Source: JBBQWZ01 sp038210135
Lineage (GTDB): Bacteria > Acidobacteriota > Terriglobia > Bryobacterales > Bryobacteraceae
NCBI GenBank assembly: GCA_038210135.1
Contig: JBBQWZ010000038.1
Coordinates: 8,333 to 72,332 of the forward strand
Length of the DNA: 64,000 bases
Direction of reading: 5' to 3'
The notes under the pieces are model-generated. The model did no database searches. It had not been told where the DNA came from and saw only the letters and a list, made by a program, of their open reading frames with translations. Of the stretch, positions 1 to 9,414 are shown one piece after another. How positions within the stretch are numbered: position 1 is the stretch's first letter; every line of letters begins with the position of its first letter. Position numbers and translations under genes: made by a program.

Positions 1-212
1 CTCCAGGTGAGTTCGAGGCCGACGTGGTCGGTGATGTGGGGCGTGACGACGCCGGGTTTATACTTCCACTTGACGACCGAATAGATGATGAGGCCGCCGA
101 TCAGGACGAAGAAGAAGACGCTCAGCCACACCAGGAACATGTAGAGGTCGTCTACCTGTTTCGAATATTCAGAGCCCTGCGCGGGCAGCATGATGTCGCG
201 AAACCAACTCAT
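1..212 (-). CDS. coxB: Cytochrome c oxidase subunit II, N-terminal part (cut by window edge)
   Basis: About 70 N-terminal residues are present, starting MSWFRDIMLPAQGSEYSKQVDD. A hydrophobic segment (MFLVWLSVFFFVLIGGLII) follows, then KWKYKPG and the HITDHVGLELTW stretch typical of subunit II just before its second membrane helix. This subunit carries the CuA centre that takes electrons from cytochrome c; the CuA ligands lie beyond the window. The ATG at 212-210 overlaps the TGA of the upstream SCO gene (ATGA), so translation is probably coupled. Being last in the ActA-F/SCO series, it suggests that Complex III and the oxidase are made from one transcript. The partial length is due to the window edge, not a broken gene. 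Confidence 0.85.
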   Translation of the reverse strand, partial: MSWFRDIMLPAQGSEYSKQVDDLYMFLVWLSVFFFVLIGGLIIYSVVKWKYKPGVVTPHITDHVGLELTW

Positions 213-1072
213 TTTGCCGTTACCATACCTTTGTCAGAAACTGCCGGAGGCGCCGGCGGTCCAGAGTTCAAAGCGCGGGCTCGCTCGCGGCGCAGCATGC
301 GCCAGATGAAGAAGCCCAGGAAAAACACAGTGATCAACCCGCCGCCACGCATGATGTTGGTGGCGAACATGGTGTACGACCGCGCTTGCGGATCGTAGTG
401 ATAGCAGAACAGGAGAATGCGATCGATGGTCTGGGACCATTTGCCGACGGCGGCTTCGGTGAGAGCGAGGCGCACGTCGCGCGGTTTGAACTTGATGCCG
501 TAGAGATAGCGGGAGATCTTGCCGTCGGGCGTCAGGATCATGATGACGGCGGGGTGGGCGAACTGCTCCTGCTTGGCATCCCAGCGATAGTTGAAGCCGA
601 CCTGCGCGGCCAGTTTCTTCGAATTGCCCTGGAAATCCGAGAGGAAGTGCCAGCCGGGCGCGGGGCGTCCATAGTCGCTGAAGTAGACGGCGCGTTTCTT
701 CTGCGCGAGGTCGAAGGTTTCGCGCGGATCGATGCTGACGGTGACGACTTCGAACTCGTCGCCCGGCATCCAAGGAATGTCGCGGAGGGCGGCGGTCTGG
801 GCATTCAGCACCAGATTGCACAGCATCGGGCAGGTGTAATAGACCAGGTTCAGGATGACCGGGCGGTCCTTGTGGAAGAACTCGCGGAGCGGTTTCTGAT
901 AGCCGTTTTCGGCGGTGAACTGGAGATCGAGGTCGATGGTGCGGCTGAGTTTCTCATCGACGCCGACGCCTTCGAGCATAGGCGGCAGCGGCTGCTCGGC
1001 CCGGGCCACGGAGGCGAGCGCGAGGGCTGCTCCGAGGAACAACGCCGTCCGGATTGTCGATTTCCTGCTCAT
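209..1072 (-). CDS. SCO1/SenC family copper chaperone with C-terminal membrane anchor
   Basis: 287 aa. A signal peptide (about residues 1-25, ending VARA) precedes a thioredoxin-like SCO domain. The copper-binding CPMLC motif has Cys81 and Cys85, and the third ligand is probably His173 (FAHPAVIM). SCO proteins deliver copper to, or reduce, the CuA site of oxidase subunit II on the periplasmic side. An extra membrane helix lies near residues 244-260 (LITVFFLGFFIWRML), so the protein is probably held at the membrane by its C terminus; this variant is often seen next to Alternative Complex III. It lies 36 nt after the 183-aa gene and overlaps coxB by 4 nt, matching a role in assembling that oxidase. 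Confidence 0.9.
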   Translation of the reverse strand: MSRKSTIRTALFLGAALALASVARAEQPLPPMLEGVGVDEKLSRTIDLDLQFTAENGYQKPLREFFHKDRPVILNLVYYTCPMLCNLVLNAQTAALRDIPWMPGDEFEVVTVSIDPRETFDLAQKKRAVYFSDYGRPAPGWHFLSDFQGNSKKLAAQVGFNYRWDAKQEQFAHPAVIMILTPDGKISRYLYGIKFKPRDVRLALTEAAVGKWSQTIDRILLFCYHYDPQARSYTMFATNIMRGGGLITVFFLGFFIWRMLRRERARALNSGPPAPPAVSDKGMVTAK

Positions 1073-1108
1073 TTAGGGTACTGCCTTTATTTCTACTTCT
1101 GACTACTT

Positions 1109-1660
1109 CTAATGTTTAGACGCCGCCGGAGGGGCCGCGGGTGTATGTTCCGCAGGGAGAGTTCCGGGCGCGGCGGGAGTTCCGGAGGCCGCTGCGCCGG
1201 CTGGAGCCGCGACTGCTCCAGGAGCCGTCGGCGAAGTATTCTTGCCGCCGTTGTCGGCGTTGGGGTCTTCGGCTTTGGGCTTTACGGGAGCGGTTGAATA
1301 GAACAACTTGCCGTCGTTGGCTTCTTTCACGAACAATTCCATGGCCCGGCTGATGGGTAGATTGACGACGCCTTTGGCGCGATCGAGCATCTTGTACTGG
1401 CCGAGGGCGGCGTCCTCGCGATTGTGGACGTTCTTCAGATCCTGGCTGGGAACCTGCAAGACGCGCTCGGTGACTTCGGTGTCCCAGATCTGATTAAAGA
1501 AGATCTGGATGCCGACGATCATGACGACCAGCAGCACGACCGTGATGGCGGTGAACACGAAGATCTGCCTGGCGGCAGGTTCGGCGCGATCGTAACCCTC
1601 TTCAGGGTCGGGGATGCGCCGGATTTCATGTGGATCCACGTGAGGCGTTTGTTGGCTCAT
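1109..1660 (-). CDS. Membrane-anchored protein of unknown function in the ACIII operon
   Basis: 183 aa. A charged N terminus (about 1-30) is followed by one strong membrane helix near residues 32-52 (FVFTAITVVLLVVMIVGIQI). Next comes an outer domain of about 80 residues, then an Ala/Pro-rich tail of about 50 residues that is probably disordered. No metal-binding or catalytic motif is visible; the tail ends in SKH. It starts 10 nt after actF and precedes the SCO gene, so it is co-transcribed with Complex III and the oxidase. I infer an accessory or assembly role from position only. I cannot assign a named family; its topology suggests a single-pass protein facing the periplasm. Confidence 0.7.
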   Translation of the reverse strand: MSQQTPHVDPHEIRRIPDPEEGYDRAEPAARQIFVFTAITVVLLVVMIVGIQIFFNQIWDTEVTERVLQVPSQDLKNVHNREDAALGQYKMLDRAKGVVNLPISRAMELFVKEANDGKLFYSTAPVKPKAEDPNADNGGKNTSPTAPGAVAAPAGAAASGTPAAPGTLPAEHTPAAPPAASKH

Positions 1661-1670
1661 AGTCAGATTC

Positions 1671-2870
1671 CTATGCGTTCTCGAAATGCAGACCCTGCTT
1701 GAAGCGCAGGTCGCCGATGACGACCATGGCGTTCTTCTGGAACCGCATCCAGAAGACCAGGCCGAAGGTGCTCGTCACGGCCACCAGGCAGGCCAGATCC
1801 AGCCAGTGGAGTTCCGGCCCCTGTTTGAAGAAGGTCGGCATGATGACGTAATACATGTCGATGTAGTGGACCACCAGGATCCAGATGGCCATGGTGGCAA
1901 GGACGGTCAGGTTGCGCTTGGCGCGGCGGGCCAACAGCGTAAAGAACGGAATGAAGAAGCAGCCGAAGGGCAGGAACAGGCTGATATAGAGCCAGCTGCC
2001 TTCCATACGGTTGCGGAACCAGATGGTTTCCTCAGGCAGGTTGGCGTACCAGATGAGCAGGTATTGGGAGAACGCGATGTAGGTGTAGAACGCGGTCATC
2101 GAGAACATCCACTTGCCGAGATCGTGATAGTGCTCGATGGTGATCGAGTGCGAAAGGACTCCGGCGCGGCGGAAAGCCAGGCAGATGAGAGTCAGGGTGG
2201 CGAAGAAGGAGACGGCGCCACCGGAGAGGATGAAGAGGCCGAAGATGGTCGAGTACCACTTCGGGTCGAGCGACATGAACCAATCGAAAGCGGCGAGCGA
2301 TCCGACGACGACGGCGAGGAACAGGCCGGGCGCGCTCCAGCGGGAGGCCACGTGCATTTGCTGGATCGATTTCTGGGTGTCCTGCTTCACGGAGTTGGTG
2401 TAGATGGCGAAGGCCCAGATGCTCCAGAGAGCGATGTAGGTGAAGGCGCGGATGGTGAAGAACTGTTCGTTCAGGTAGCCGGATTTGCCCGTGAGGACCG
2501 GGTCGTGGGCGACCAGCGCGTGGTTGGTCCAGGGGTAGAGTTCCGACAGGCCGAGCGCGATGGGGATGAACAGGAGCAGCGCGGTGGGCATCGAAACCAT
2601 GATGTTTTCCATGAAGCGGCGGACGGTGACGCTCCAGGCGGATCCGGTGAGGTACTGGACCATCACGAAGAACAGGGACGCGAGGACGATGGTGATGGTG
2701 AAGGCGAAGCCGACCAGATAGGAGCGGAAGAACTGCGGGCGATCGATGACGAAGCCGGCCGCGCAGGCGATCCAGGACAGCAGCATGAGGAACGCAAACA
2801 CGTTGCGGCCCTTCAGCCAGCGGCTTTGCTCGAGGTAGTAATTGTCCTCTTTGTGATCCGTATGGGTCAT
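1671..2870 (-). CDS. actF: Alternative Complex III membrane subunit ActF (quinone-binding subunit 2)
   Basis: 399 aa polytopic protein with about ten predicted membrane helices, an NrfD/PsrC-like relative of ActC. Opening residues MTHTDHKEDNYYLEQSRWLKG lead into the first helix (FAFLMLLSWIACAAGFVI). Recognisable stretches include WSVTVRRFMENI and GVLSHSITIEHYHDLGKWMF, both characteristic of ActF. It is the second membrane subunit of the quinol:cytochrome c oxidoreductase that replaces the bc1 complex. It lies 27 nt after actE and 10 nt before the 183-aa gene. Family and operon position make this assignment strong. Confidence 0.9.
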   Translation of the reverse strand: MTHTDHKEDNYYLEQSRWLKGRNVFAFLMLLSWIACAAGFVIDRPQFFRSYLVGFAFTITIVLASLFFVMVQYLTGSAWSVTVRRFMENIMVSMPTALLLFIPIALGLSELYPWTNHALVAHDPVLTGKSGYLNEQFFTIRAFTYIALWSIWAFAIYTNSVKQDTQKSIQQMHVASRWSAPGLFLAVVVGSLAAFDWFMSLDPKWYSTIFGLFILSGGAVSFFATLTLICLAFRRAGVLSHSITIEHYHDLGKWMFSMTAFYTYIAFSQYLLIWYANLPEETIWFRNRMEGSWLYISLFLPFGCFFIPFFTLLARRAKRNLTVLATMAIWILVVHYIDMYYVIMPTFFKQGPELHWLDLACLVAVTSTFGLVFWMRFQKNAMVVIGDLRFKQGLHFENA

Positions 2871-2897
2871 GCGTTCAATCCTTTGTACGCTCGCTCC

Positions 2898-3551
2898 CTA
2901 GTGGAGGTCGGCACGCAACTCCTGCGGAACGTCCTCGATCTTGCCGCTGGTGGAGCGCTGCAAGGCGCGCAAGTAGGCGACGATGGCCCAGCGATCCGAT
3001 TCGACGATCTGGTAACGATAGGCCGGCATGCTGCGGCGGCCGTAGGTAATGACGGTAAAGATGTCGCCGTCGGCGGTCTGCTTGAGGCGGTCTTCCTGTA
3101 AGTTGGAGGGCTGCCAGGCGGGCCAGCGGGTGGGCACGATGCCGACTCCGGTGGCGTCGCGGCCGTGGCAGGGTGAGCAATAGGTGTTGAACTTGGTCTG
3201 GCCGGTGCGCATCAGTTCGGGCGTGACGGTGACGGGCATTTTACCGATGTACTGGCCGTTTTCCATGCCGGTGTGATAGGCGTCCTGGGCTTTAAGGTGT
3301 CCGCGCGAGATGGTTCCAGCGACAGGCATGCGCGAGGCGCGATGGTCGGCGAATACGGCGGTTTCCTCCTGCGGCTTGAACCTCTCCTGTCGGCGCATGT
3401 CGTCCCAGACTTCGATGGGCGGAGTCCGTTGGACGCCGGAGCAGGAACTCAGAGCGAGCGCGGCTACGATGACGAACAGCAGCGGCAGGGCGCAGTAGCC
3501 GGAGATCCAAAGAAAGACGTTTTCGTTGCGAATTCTCTGCATGAGCATCAT
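2898..3551 (-). CDS. actE: Alternative Complex III monoheme cytochrome c subunit ActE
   Basis: 217 aa. The N-terminal hydrophobic segment ends in a lipobox (LSSC, Cys37), so it is probably a lipoprotein facing the periplasm. One CSPCH haem c motif lies at residues 125-129; a likely distal ligand is the Met of RRSMPAY about 60 residues later. The subunit passes electrons from the ActA/ActB part towards the soluble or oxidase-bound acceptor. The ATG overlaps the actD TGA by 4 nt. A second in-frame ATG lies two codons downstream, and the overlap favours the first. Length and the single haem match the ActE family. Confidence 0.9.
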   Translation of the reverse strand: MMLMQRIRNENVFLWISGYCALPLLFVIVAALALSSCSGVQRTPPIEVWDDMRRQERFKPQEETAVFADHRASRMPVAGTISRGHLKAQDAYHTGMENGQYIGKMPVTVTPELMRTGQTKFNTYCSPCHGRDATGVGIVPTRWPAWQPSNLQEDRLKQTADGDIFTVITYGRRSMPAYRYQIVESDRWAIVAYLRALQRSTSGKIEDVPQELRADLH

Positions 3552-4168
3552 CCTTCGACGACCTCGACATTGGTTCCACCGAGCGAACGCATGAGTTGGG
3601 CGCTCGCTTCCGGGTCGAACTTCGGATCGGAGGCTTCAATAATCAGGAAGAAACCATCGTCGGTGGCGCGGTGGGATTGGGAATAGGTATCGAGCGGATG
3701 GTAGAGGCGCGGCAGTCCGCACAGGGCGAACAAACCGAAGACGGCGCAGAAGGCCGAGAGCAAAACGGTGAGCTCAAAAGTCACGGGGATGGAGAAGGTT
3801 ATGTCGTAGAGCGGCTTGCCGCCGATGACCAGCGGATAGGAGCCAAGGCCGGTCCACGCGGGGAGCTTACCGGGAGCGACCGCGCCGGTGTACCACTGAA
3901 GCAGTTGGGCGAGCAACAATCCGGTGATGGAGAAGAAGATCACGATCCAGCCGATGTGCGAGTGCGGATTGCCGATGGCGTCGTCGATGCCGTGGACCGG
4001 GAAGGGCGACATGGCGTCGAGCTTGGTGTAGCCGGCTTCCTTCACGCTGCGGCCGGCCTTGACGAGGTCGTGCGCGTCGGGGAATTCGCCGACGACGCCA
4101 TAGACCTTGGTCTTTTCGACGCCGAAGATTTTCGCGAGAGTCGCGTGCGGATCGAAGTGGATGTGCAT
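3548..4168 (-). CDS. actD: Alternative Complex III subunit ActD (DUF3341)
   Basis: 206 aa. The N-terminal cytoplasmic domain carries the family signature YGVVGEFPDAHDLVKA and DAMSPFPVHGID. Two membrane helices follow, near residues 75-92 (IVIFFSITGLLLAQLL) and 130-150 (ELTVLLSAFCAVFGLFALCG), then a C-terminal tail resembling the acid-rich end of DUF3341 (DGFFLIIEASDPKFD). ActD is a small membrane subunit of unclear mechanism that is always found between ActC and ActE. It starts one nt after the actC stop and overlaps actE by 4 nt. Confidence 0.9.
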   Translation of the reverse strand: MHIHFDPHATLAKIFGVEKTKVYGVVGEFPDAHDLVKAGRSVKEAGYTKLDAMSPFPVHGIDDAIGNPHSHIGWIVIFFSITGLLLAQLLQWYTGAVAPGKLPAWTGLGSYPLVIGGKPLYDITFSIPVTFELTVLLSAFCAVFGLFALCGLPRLYHPLDTYSQSHRATDDGFFLIIEASDPKFDPEASAQLMRSLGGTNVEVVEG

Positions 4169-4169
4169 G

Positions 4170-5579
<1,410 letters not shown>

Positions 5580-5585
5580 TCGTGT

Positions 5586-8500
5586 TTACCCTAGCTCCGG
5601 ATTCGGATTACGCAGTTTGGCCAGATACGTCGTACGCGGCTTGATGTTCAATTCCGCGAGCAAAGCGTAGTTGCGTTCATGCTTTTTGAGTTTCGCAACC
5701 TGGCTATTGGGGTCGTTGATATTGCCGAACACGATCGCGTCCGCCGGGCAGGTCTGCTGGCAGGCGGTCTTGATTTCGCCGTCCTTGATGGCGCGGATTT
5801 CCTTGCCGGCGGCGCGGGCTTCGGCCTTGATCTGGATCTTGGTTTCCTGGATACGCTGCACGCAGTAGGTGCACTTTTCCATGATGCCGCGCATGCGGAC
5901 GGTGACGTTCGGATTGAACGACATCTTCTGCACTTCTTCGGTGGTCTTGTGCCAGTTGAGGAAGTTGAAGTGCCGGACTTTGACCGGGCAGTTGTTGGCG
6001 CAATAGCGGGTTCCGACGCAGCGGTTATAGGCCATGTCGTTCAGGCCTTCGGGGCTGTGGTTGGTGGCCGCGACCGGGCAGACGTTTTCACAAGGCGCGT
6101 TTTCGCACTGCAGGCAGGGCAGCGCCTGGGTGACGACCTGCGGATCGTTTTCATCGCCGGTGTAGTAGCGATCCATACGGAGCCAGTGCATTTCGCGGCC
6201 CTTGAGGACCTGCTCTTTCCCGACGATCGGGATGTTGTTTTCGCTCTGGCAGGCAACCACGCAGGCGTTGCAACCGGTGCAGGAATTCAAGTCGATGGAC
6301 ATGCCCCACTGGTTGCCCTTGTCGTACTTGAGATCTTCGTAGATCGACTTGAGCAGGGGGACTTCGTTCATCTCTTCGATGATTTTCGGAGTCTTCTTGT
6401 AGTCGTCGATCTTGGCTTCGCGAACCACGGGGCGGCCTTCCATGAGGCCGTGTTCCTGGGTGGTCGCGTGGACATGTTTGCCGGCGGTCTTGGTGATGGT
6501 GAAGCCGTCACCGGACCAGAAATCGTTGGTGGTGCGGATGGCGTAGGCGTTGAAGCCGACGCCTTTGCCGACGCGTCCGCAGACGGTGCGGCCGAAGCCG
6601 AGCGCGATCGAACCACAACCGTCGGCATGGCCTGGTTGCGTCATCACAGCGACGTCGAGTTTGAGGTTTCCCTTGCTGACCGTGACCATGTCGCCATCGG
6701 CGAGGCCCTGATCCTTCGCGTATTTGGGCGAGATGAGGAGGGCGTTTCCCCAGACCAGCTTGGTCATGGGATCGGGCAGTTCCTGCAGCCAGCCGTTGTT
6801 GGCGAAGCGGCCGTCGTAGGCTTGCGAACTGGGATAGAAGGCGATCTCGAAGCCTTTGCCGTCGGCGATCTTCGCGACCTGCGCGCCGACGCTTTTGCCA
6901 TCGAGCGTGGCTTTCGATTCGGCGGTTTTGGTGCCGGGGATCACGCCGGAGTGCAGAGCTTCGCGCCAAGCTTGGTCCTTGGCGGTGGTGTCTTTGCCGG
7001 GAAGTTGACCTGACCAATACGTACGAACCAGATCGTAGCCGCGCTGATCTTTCGTGCCAGCGACCAGCGCCAGCATTTCGATGGCGGACTTGCCACCGTA
7101 CATGGCTTCGATGAGAGGCTGCTGGATGGTGGCGGTGCCATCGACGGCGCGTCCATCGCCCCAGGACTCAAGGTAATGCGCTTCGGGGATATGCCACTTC
7201 GCTGCCATCGCGGTTTCATCCGCGTCGAGGCCGAGGTGGACGGAGAGCGGAACTTTCTTGATGGCGTCGGCGAAGTTAAGGTCGGCGGGCGCTGTGTACA
7301 CCGGATTGCCGCCGAGGATCATCAGGGCCTGCACTTTGCCGCTGTTGATTTCGCCGGCGAGCGTTCGCATGGCGTCGAGCGGAGAGACTTCGCCCTTGGT
7401 GGAGGCCCACGCGATGGCGGTTTTTCCGATGTTGCCGAGCGAAGCGTTGATCGAGTGCGCGAGAGCGTGGACGATGGCGGGCTGCTTCGGTCCGGCCATG
7501 ACGATGCATTCGCCGGAGTGGGCTTTGAGGTCTTTCGCGAGGGCATCGAGGAACTTGCCGCGCTTGTCGGTGGCGGGCTGCATGACGTTTAAGCCGGGAA
7601 CCGCGCCGAGCTTCGCGGCGAGGTCGCGGGCGAAGGTTACGATTTCAGACGGCTTGAGGCGCAGGCGATGATCGGCCATTCCGCCGGTGAGCGAATAGTT
7701 GGTTTCGACGGAATACAGCCGATTCATTTCCGCTGCTTTTTCGGCGGCGTGTTCGGCGGCGTGTTCGACTTTTTTGTTTTCGGTCTTCTCGTCTTTATGT
7801 TCGGCGGCGGCGTGCTCGCCTTCTTCCTCGGACTCTTCGGCGAGCTTGCGGCCTTTGCTGAACAGCTTCGTCAGCATGATCGAAAGCGCGTCGAGGCCCA
7901 GGAAGTCGTAGTCGAGTGAAACGATGATCTTGGCTTTGTCGAGCTGCTTGTGAATGGCGACGCCTGTTCCGAAAGCCATTTCAGCGCCTTCGCGCATGGC
8001 GTCATGCGAGATCGGCTCGTATTCGATGAAGCCGGCCTTAGGATACTTCGCGAGTACCTGACTCTTGAGCCAGGTGAAGGTCGGGGAGGCGTTGGCGAGG
8101 GTGACGAAGCGGAGTCCGCTGCCGTCGGCGAGGTTGGCGGCTTTGAGAGCGGCTTCGAACTTCTCGAAGGTCGATTCCTTGCCGGCTTCGAGGACCACCT
8201 TGGAGCGATCCGGATCGTACAGGCCGAGGACCGAAGCCTGCGCGAAGGAGTTCGCGGCGCCGAGGCTCATCGGATGATCGGGATTGCCTTCGATTTTGGT
8301 GGGGCGTCCGTCGTGGGTTTCAACCAGCAGTCCGTTGACGACGCCATTCATCGGCATCGCGGTCGAATAGAACGTGGCCGCGCCGGGGATGTAATCCTCG
8401 ACGCCTTTGGTGTTCGGCAGGATGTGGGCGACCGGACGGCAGGCGGTGAGGCCGGCGAGTCCGAAGGACGCGGCCATGAGCTTGAGGACCGTGCGGCGCG

Positions 8501-8672
8501 AGTTTCCGTCCAGAAGATCGGTGGCGGTGGAGCTGAATTCGCGCGTTACCCACTGCTTGAAGTCGGCGGTGTCGGCGAGTTGATTTAAGCTCCGCCAATA
8601 GCTCTTGCCGGTGACGTCGCCGAGGACAGGTGCGCCGTTTTGCTTGGTATTTGTAATAGAAATGAGGTTCAT
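5586..8672 (-). CDS. actB: Alternative Complex III subunit ActB: molybdopterin-like domain fused to iron-sulfur domain
   Basis: 1028 aa from the ATG at 8672, which overlaps the actA TGA (ATGA). The open frame continues 53 codons further upstream over actA and that part is rejected. A Tat-like motif (SRRTVLKLMAASFG, residues 58-71) precedes a large molybdopterin-oxidoreductase-fold domain; in this family that domain normally lacks cofactor. The ferredoxin-like domain begins near residue 790 and has four Cys clusters: CTGCNACVVAC, CLQCENAPCENVC, CVGTRYCANNC and CTYC with CQQTC. These are expected to carry the 4Fe-4S and 3Fe-4S centres that receive electrons from quinol. A Lys/Glu/His/Ala-rich insert of about 45 residues (around residues 290-335, e.g. 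HAAAEHKDEKTENKK) interrupts the large domain. Confidence 0.93.
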   Translation of the reverse strand: MNLISITNTKQNGAPVLGDVTGKSYWRSLNQLADTADFKQWVTREFSSTATDLLDGNSRRTVLKLMAASFGLAGLTACRPVAHILPNTKGVEDYIPGAATFYSTAMPMNGVVNGLLVETHDGRPTKIEGNPDHPMSLGAANSFAQASVLGLYDPDRSKVVLEAGKESTFEKFEAALKAANLADGSGLRFVTLANASPTFTWLKSQVLAKYPKAGFIEYEPISHDAMREGAEMAFGTGVAIHKQLDKAKIIVSLDYDFLGLDALSIMLTKLFSKGRKLAEESEEEGEHAAAEHKDEKTENKKVEHAAEHAAEKAAEMNRLYSVETNYSLTGGMADHRLRLKPSEIVTFARDLAAKLGAVPGLNVMQPATDKRGKFLDALAKDLKAHSGECIVMAGPKQPAIVHALAHSINASLGNIGKTAIAWASTKGEVSPLDAMRTLAGEINSGKVQALMILGGNPVYTAPADLNFADAIKKVPLSVHLGLDADETAMAAKWHIPEAHYLESWGDGRAVDGTATIQQPLIEAMYGGKSAIEMLALVAGTKDQRGYDLVRTYWSGQLPGKDTTAKDQAWREALHSGVIPGTKTAESKATLDGKSVGAQVAKIADGKGFEIAFYPSSQAYDGRFANNGWLQELPDPMTKLVWGNALLISPKYAKDQGLADGDMVTVSKGNLKLDVAVMTQPGHADGCGSIALGFGRTVCGRVGKGVGFNAYAIRTTNDFWSGDGFTITKTAGKHVHATTQEHGLMEGRPVVREAKIDDYKKTPKIIEEMNEVPLLKSIYEDLKYDKGNQWGMSIDLNSCTGCNACVVACQSENNIPIVGKEQVLKGREMHWLRMDRYYTGDENDPQVVTQALPCLQCENAPCENVCPVAATNHSPEGLNDMAYNRCVGTRYCANNCPVKVRHFNFLNWHKTTEEVQKMSFNPNVTVRMRGIMEKCTYCVQRIQETKIQIKAEARAAGKEIRAIKDGEIKTACQQTCPADAIVFGNINDPNSQVAKLKKHERNYALLAELNIKPRTTYLAKLRNPNPELG

Positions 8673-9316
8673 CGATGGCACCCCGAGCAGTTGGTCGGCG
8701 GGTTGATGTGCTTTTCCGCGATGAGTTTGCGACCCAACTCCGCCGGGTCGCCCTCCGGCTTCCAATCGAGTTTCGTGACGAACTCGACGGGACGAATATT
8801 CGGCGCGGGATTGCGGTGGCAATCGACGCACCAGCCCATATTGAGGGCTTGCACCTGTTTCACTTCGATCATCTGATCGACGCGCCCGTGGCAGACGACG
8901 CAGCTAACGCCGGCTTGAATGTGCGCGCGGTGATTGAAAAACACGTAGTCTGGAAGGCGGTGAATGCTCACCCATTCCATCGGTTTGCCGGACGCGTAAC
9001 TCTGCCGCACCGGTTCAAGGCGCGCGCTCTTGTCCTTCACTTTGACGTGGCAGTTCATGCACGTTTCGGTGGGAGGAACGGCGGCGTAGGCGGCTTTATA
9101 CACCGTGTTATGGCAGTAAAAGCAATCCAGGCCGAGGTTGCCGGCATGCAATTTATGACTATAGGGCACCGGTTGAACCGGCTGATACCCCGTGTCGATC
9201 ACGGTGGGGTGAGACAGGTAGCCGTAGGTGACCGCGCCACCCAAAACGCCGACTCCGATCACCGCGCCTATGACCTTTAGATATATGTCCGCAGACTTAG
9301 AAAAGGTGACAGCCAT
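8669..9316 (-). CDS. actA: Alternative Complex III pentahaem cytochrome c subunit ActA
   Basis: 215 aa. The N-terminal membrane anchor lies near residues 11-31 (VIGAVIGVGVLGGAVTYGYL). Five haem c motifs follow: CFYCH, CMNCH, CVVCH, CVDCH and CSGCH, the last almost at the C terminus. Five haems is the count reported for ActA of Rhodothermus-type Complex III. The protein relays electrons on the periplasmic face from the ActB iron-sulfur centres. It is the first gene of the operon, and the ATG is the only reasonable start close to the divergent sensor kinase. Its stop overlaps the actB start. Confidence 0.93.
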   Translation of the reverse strand: MAVTFSKSADIYLKVIGAVIGVGVLGGAVTYGYLSHPTVIDTGYQPVQPVPYSHKLHAGNLGLDCFYCHNTVYKAAYAAVPPTETCMNCHVKVKDKSARLEPVRQSYASGKPMEWVSIHRLPDYVFFNHRAHIQAGVSCVVCHGRVDQMIEVKQVQALNMGWCVDCHRNPAPNIRPVEFVTKLDWKPEGDPAELGRKLIAEKHINPPTNCSGCHR

Positions 9317-9363
9317 CCAGAGATACCCAGTTTCCGCCCTGTGTTCGCCCAGAACCAGGGGTG

Positions 9364-9399
9364 TTTATCATTTCTATCATGACCGTACTAATTCTGCAA
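9364..9399 (-). promoter_or_regulatory. Candidate promoter of the act-SCO-cox operon
   Basis: Read on the minus strand there is a TTGCAG (9399-9394), a 17-bp spacer and TAGAAA (9376-9371), followed by AT-rich sequence, about 55 nt upstream of the actA ATG. The spacing is ideal but the -10 matches only 4 of 6 bases. It would overlap the leader of the divergent sensor kinase, so the two units may influence each other. This is a reading of consensus only. Confidence 0.25.
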
Positions 9400-9414
9400 C
9401 CGGAGAAAAATTTC

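Noticed and set aside
1686..3101. Plus-strand open frame opposite actF
   Set aside because: Antisense shadow; composition is acidic and repetitive, and the minus strand encodes a clear ActF.
5679..7013. Plus-strand open frame opposite actB
   Set aside because: Antisense shadow of the ferredoxin and molybdopterin domains.
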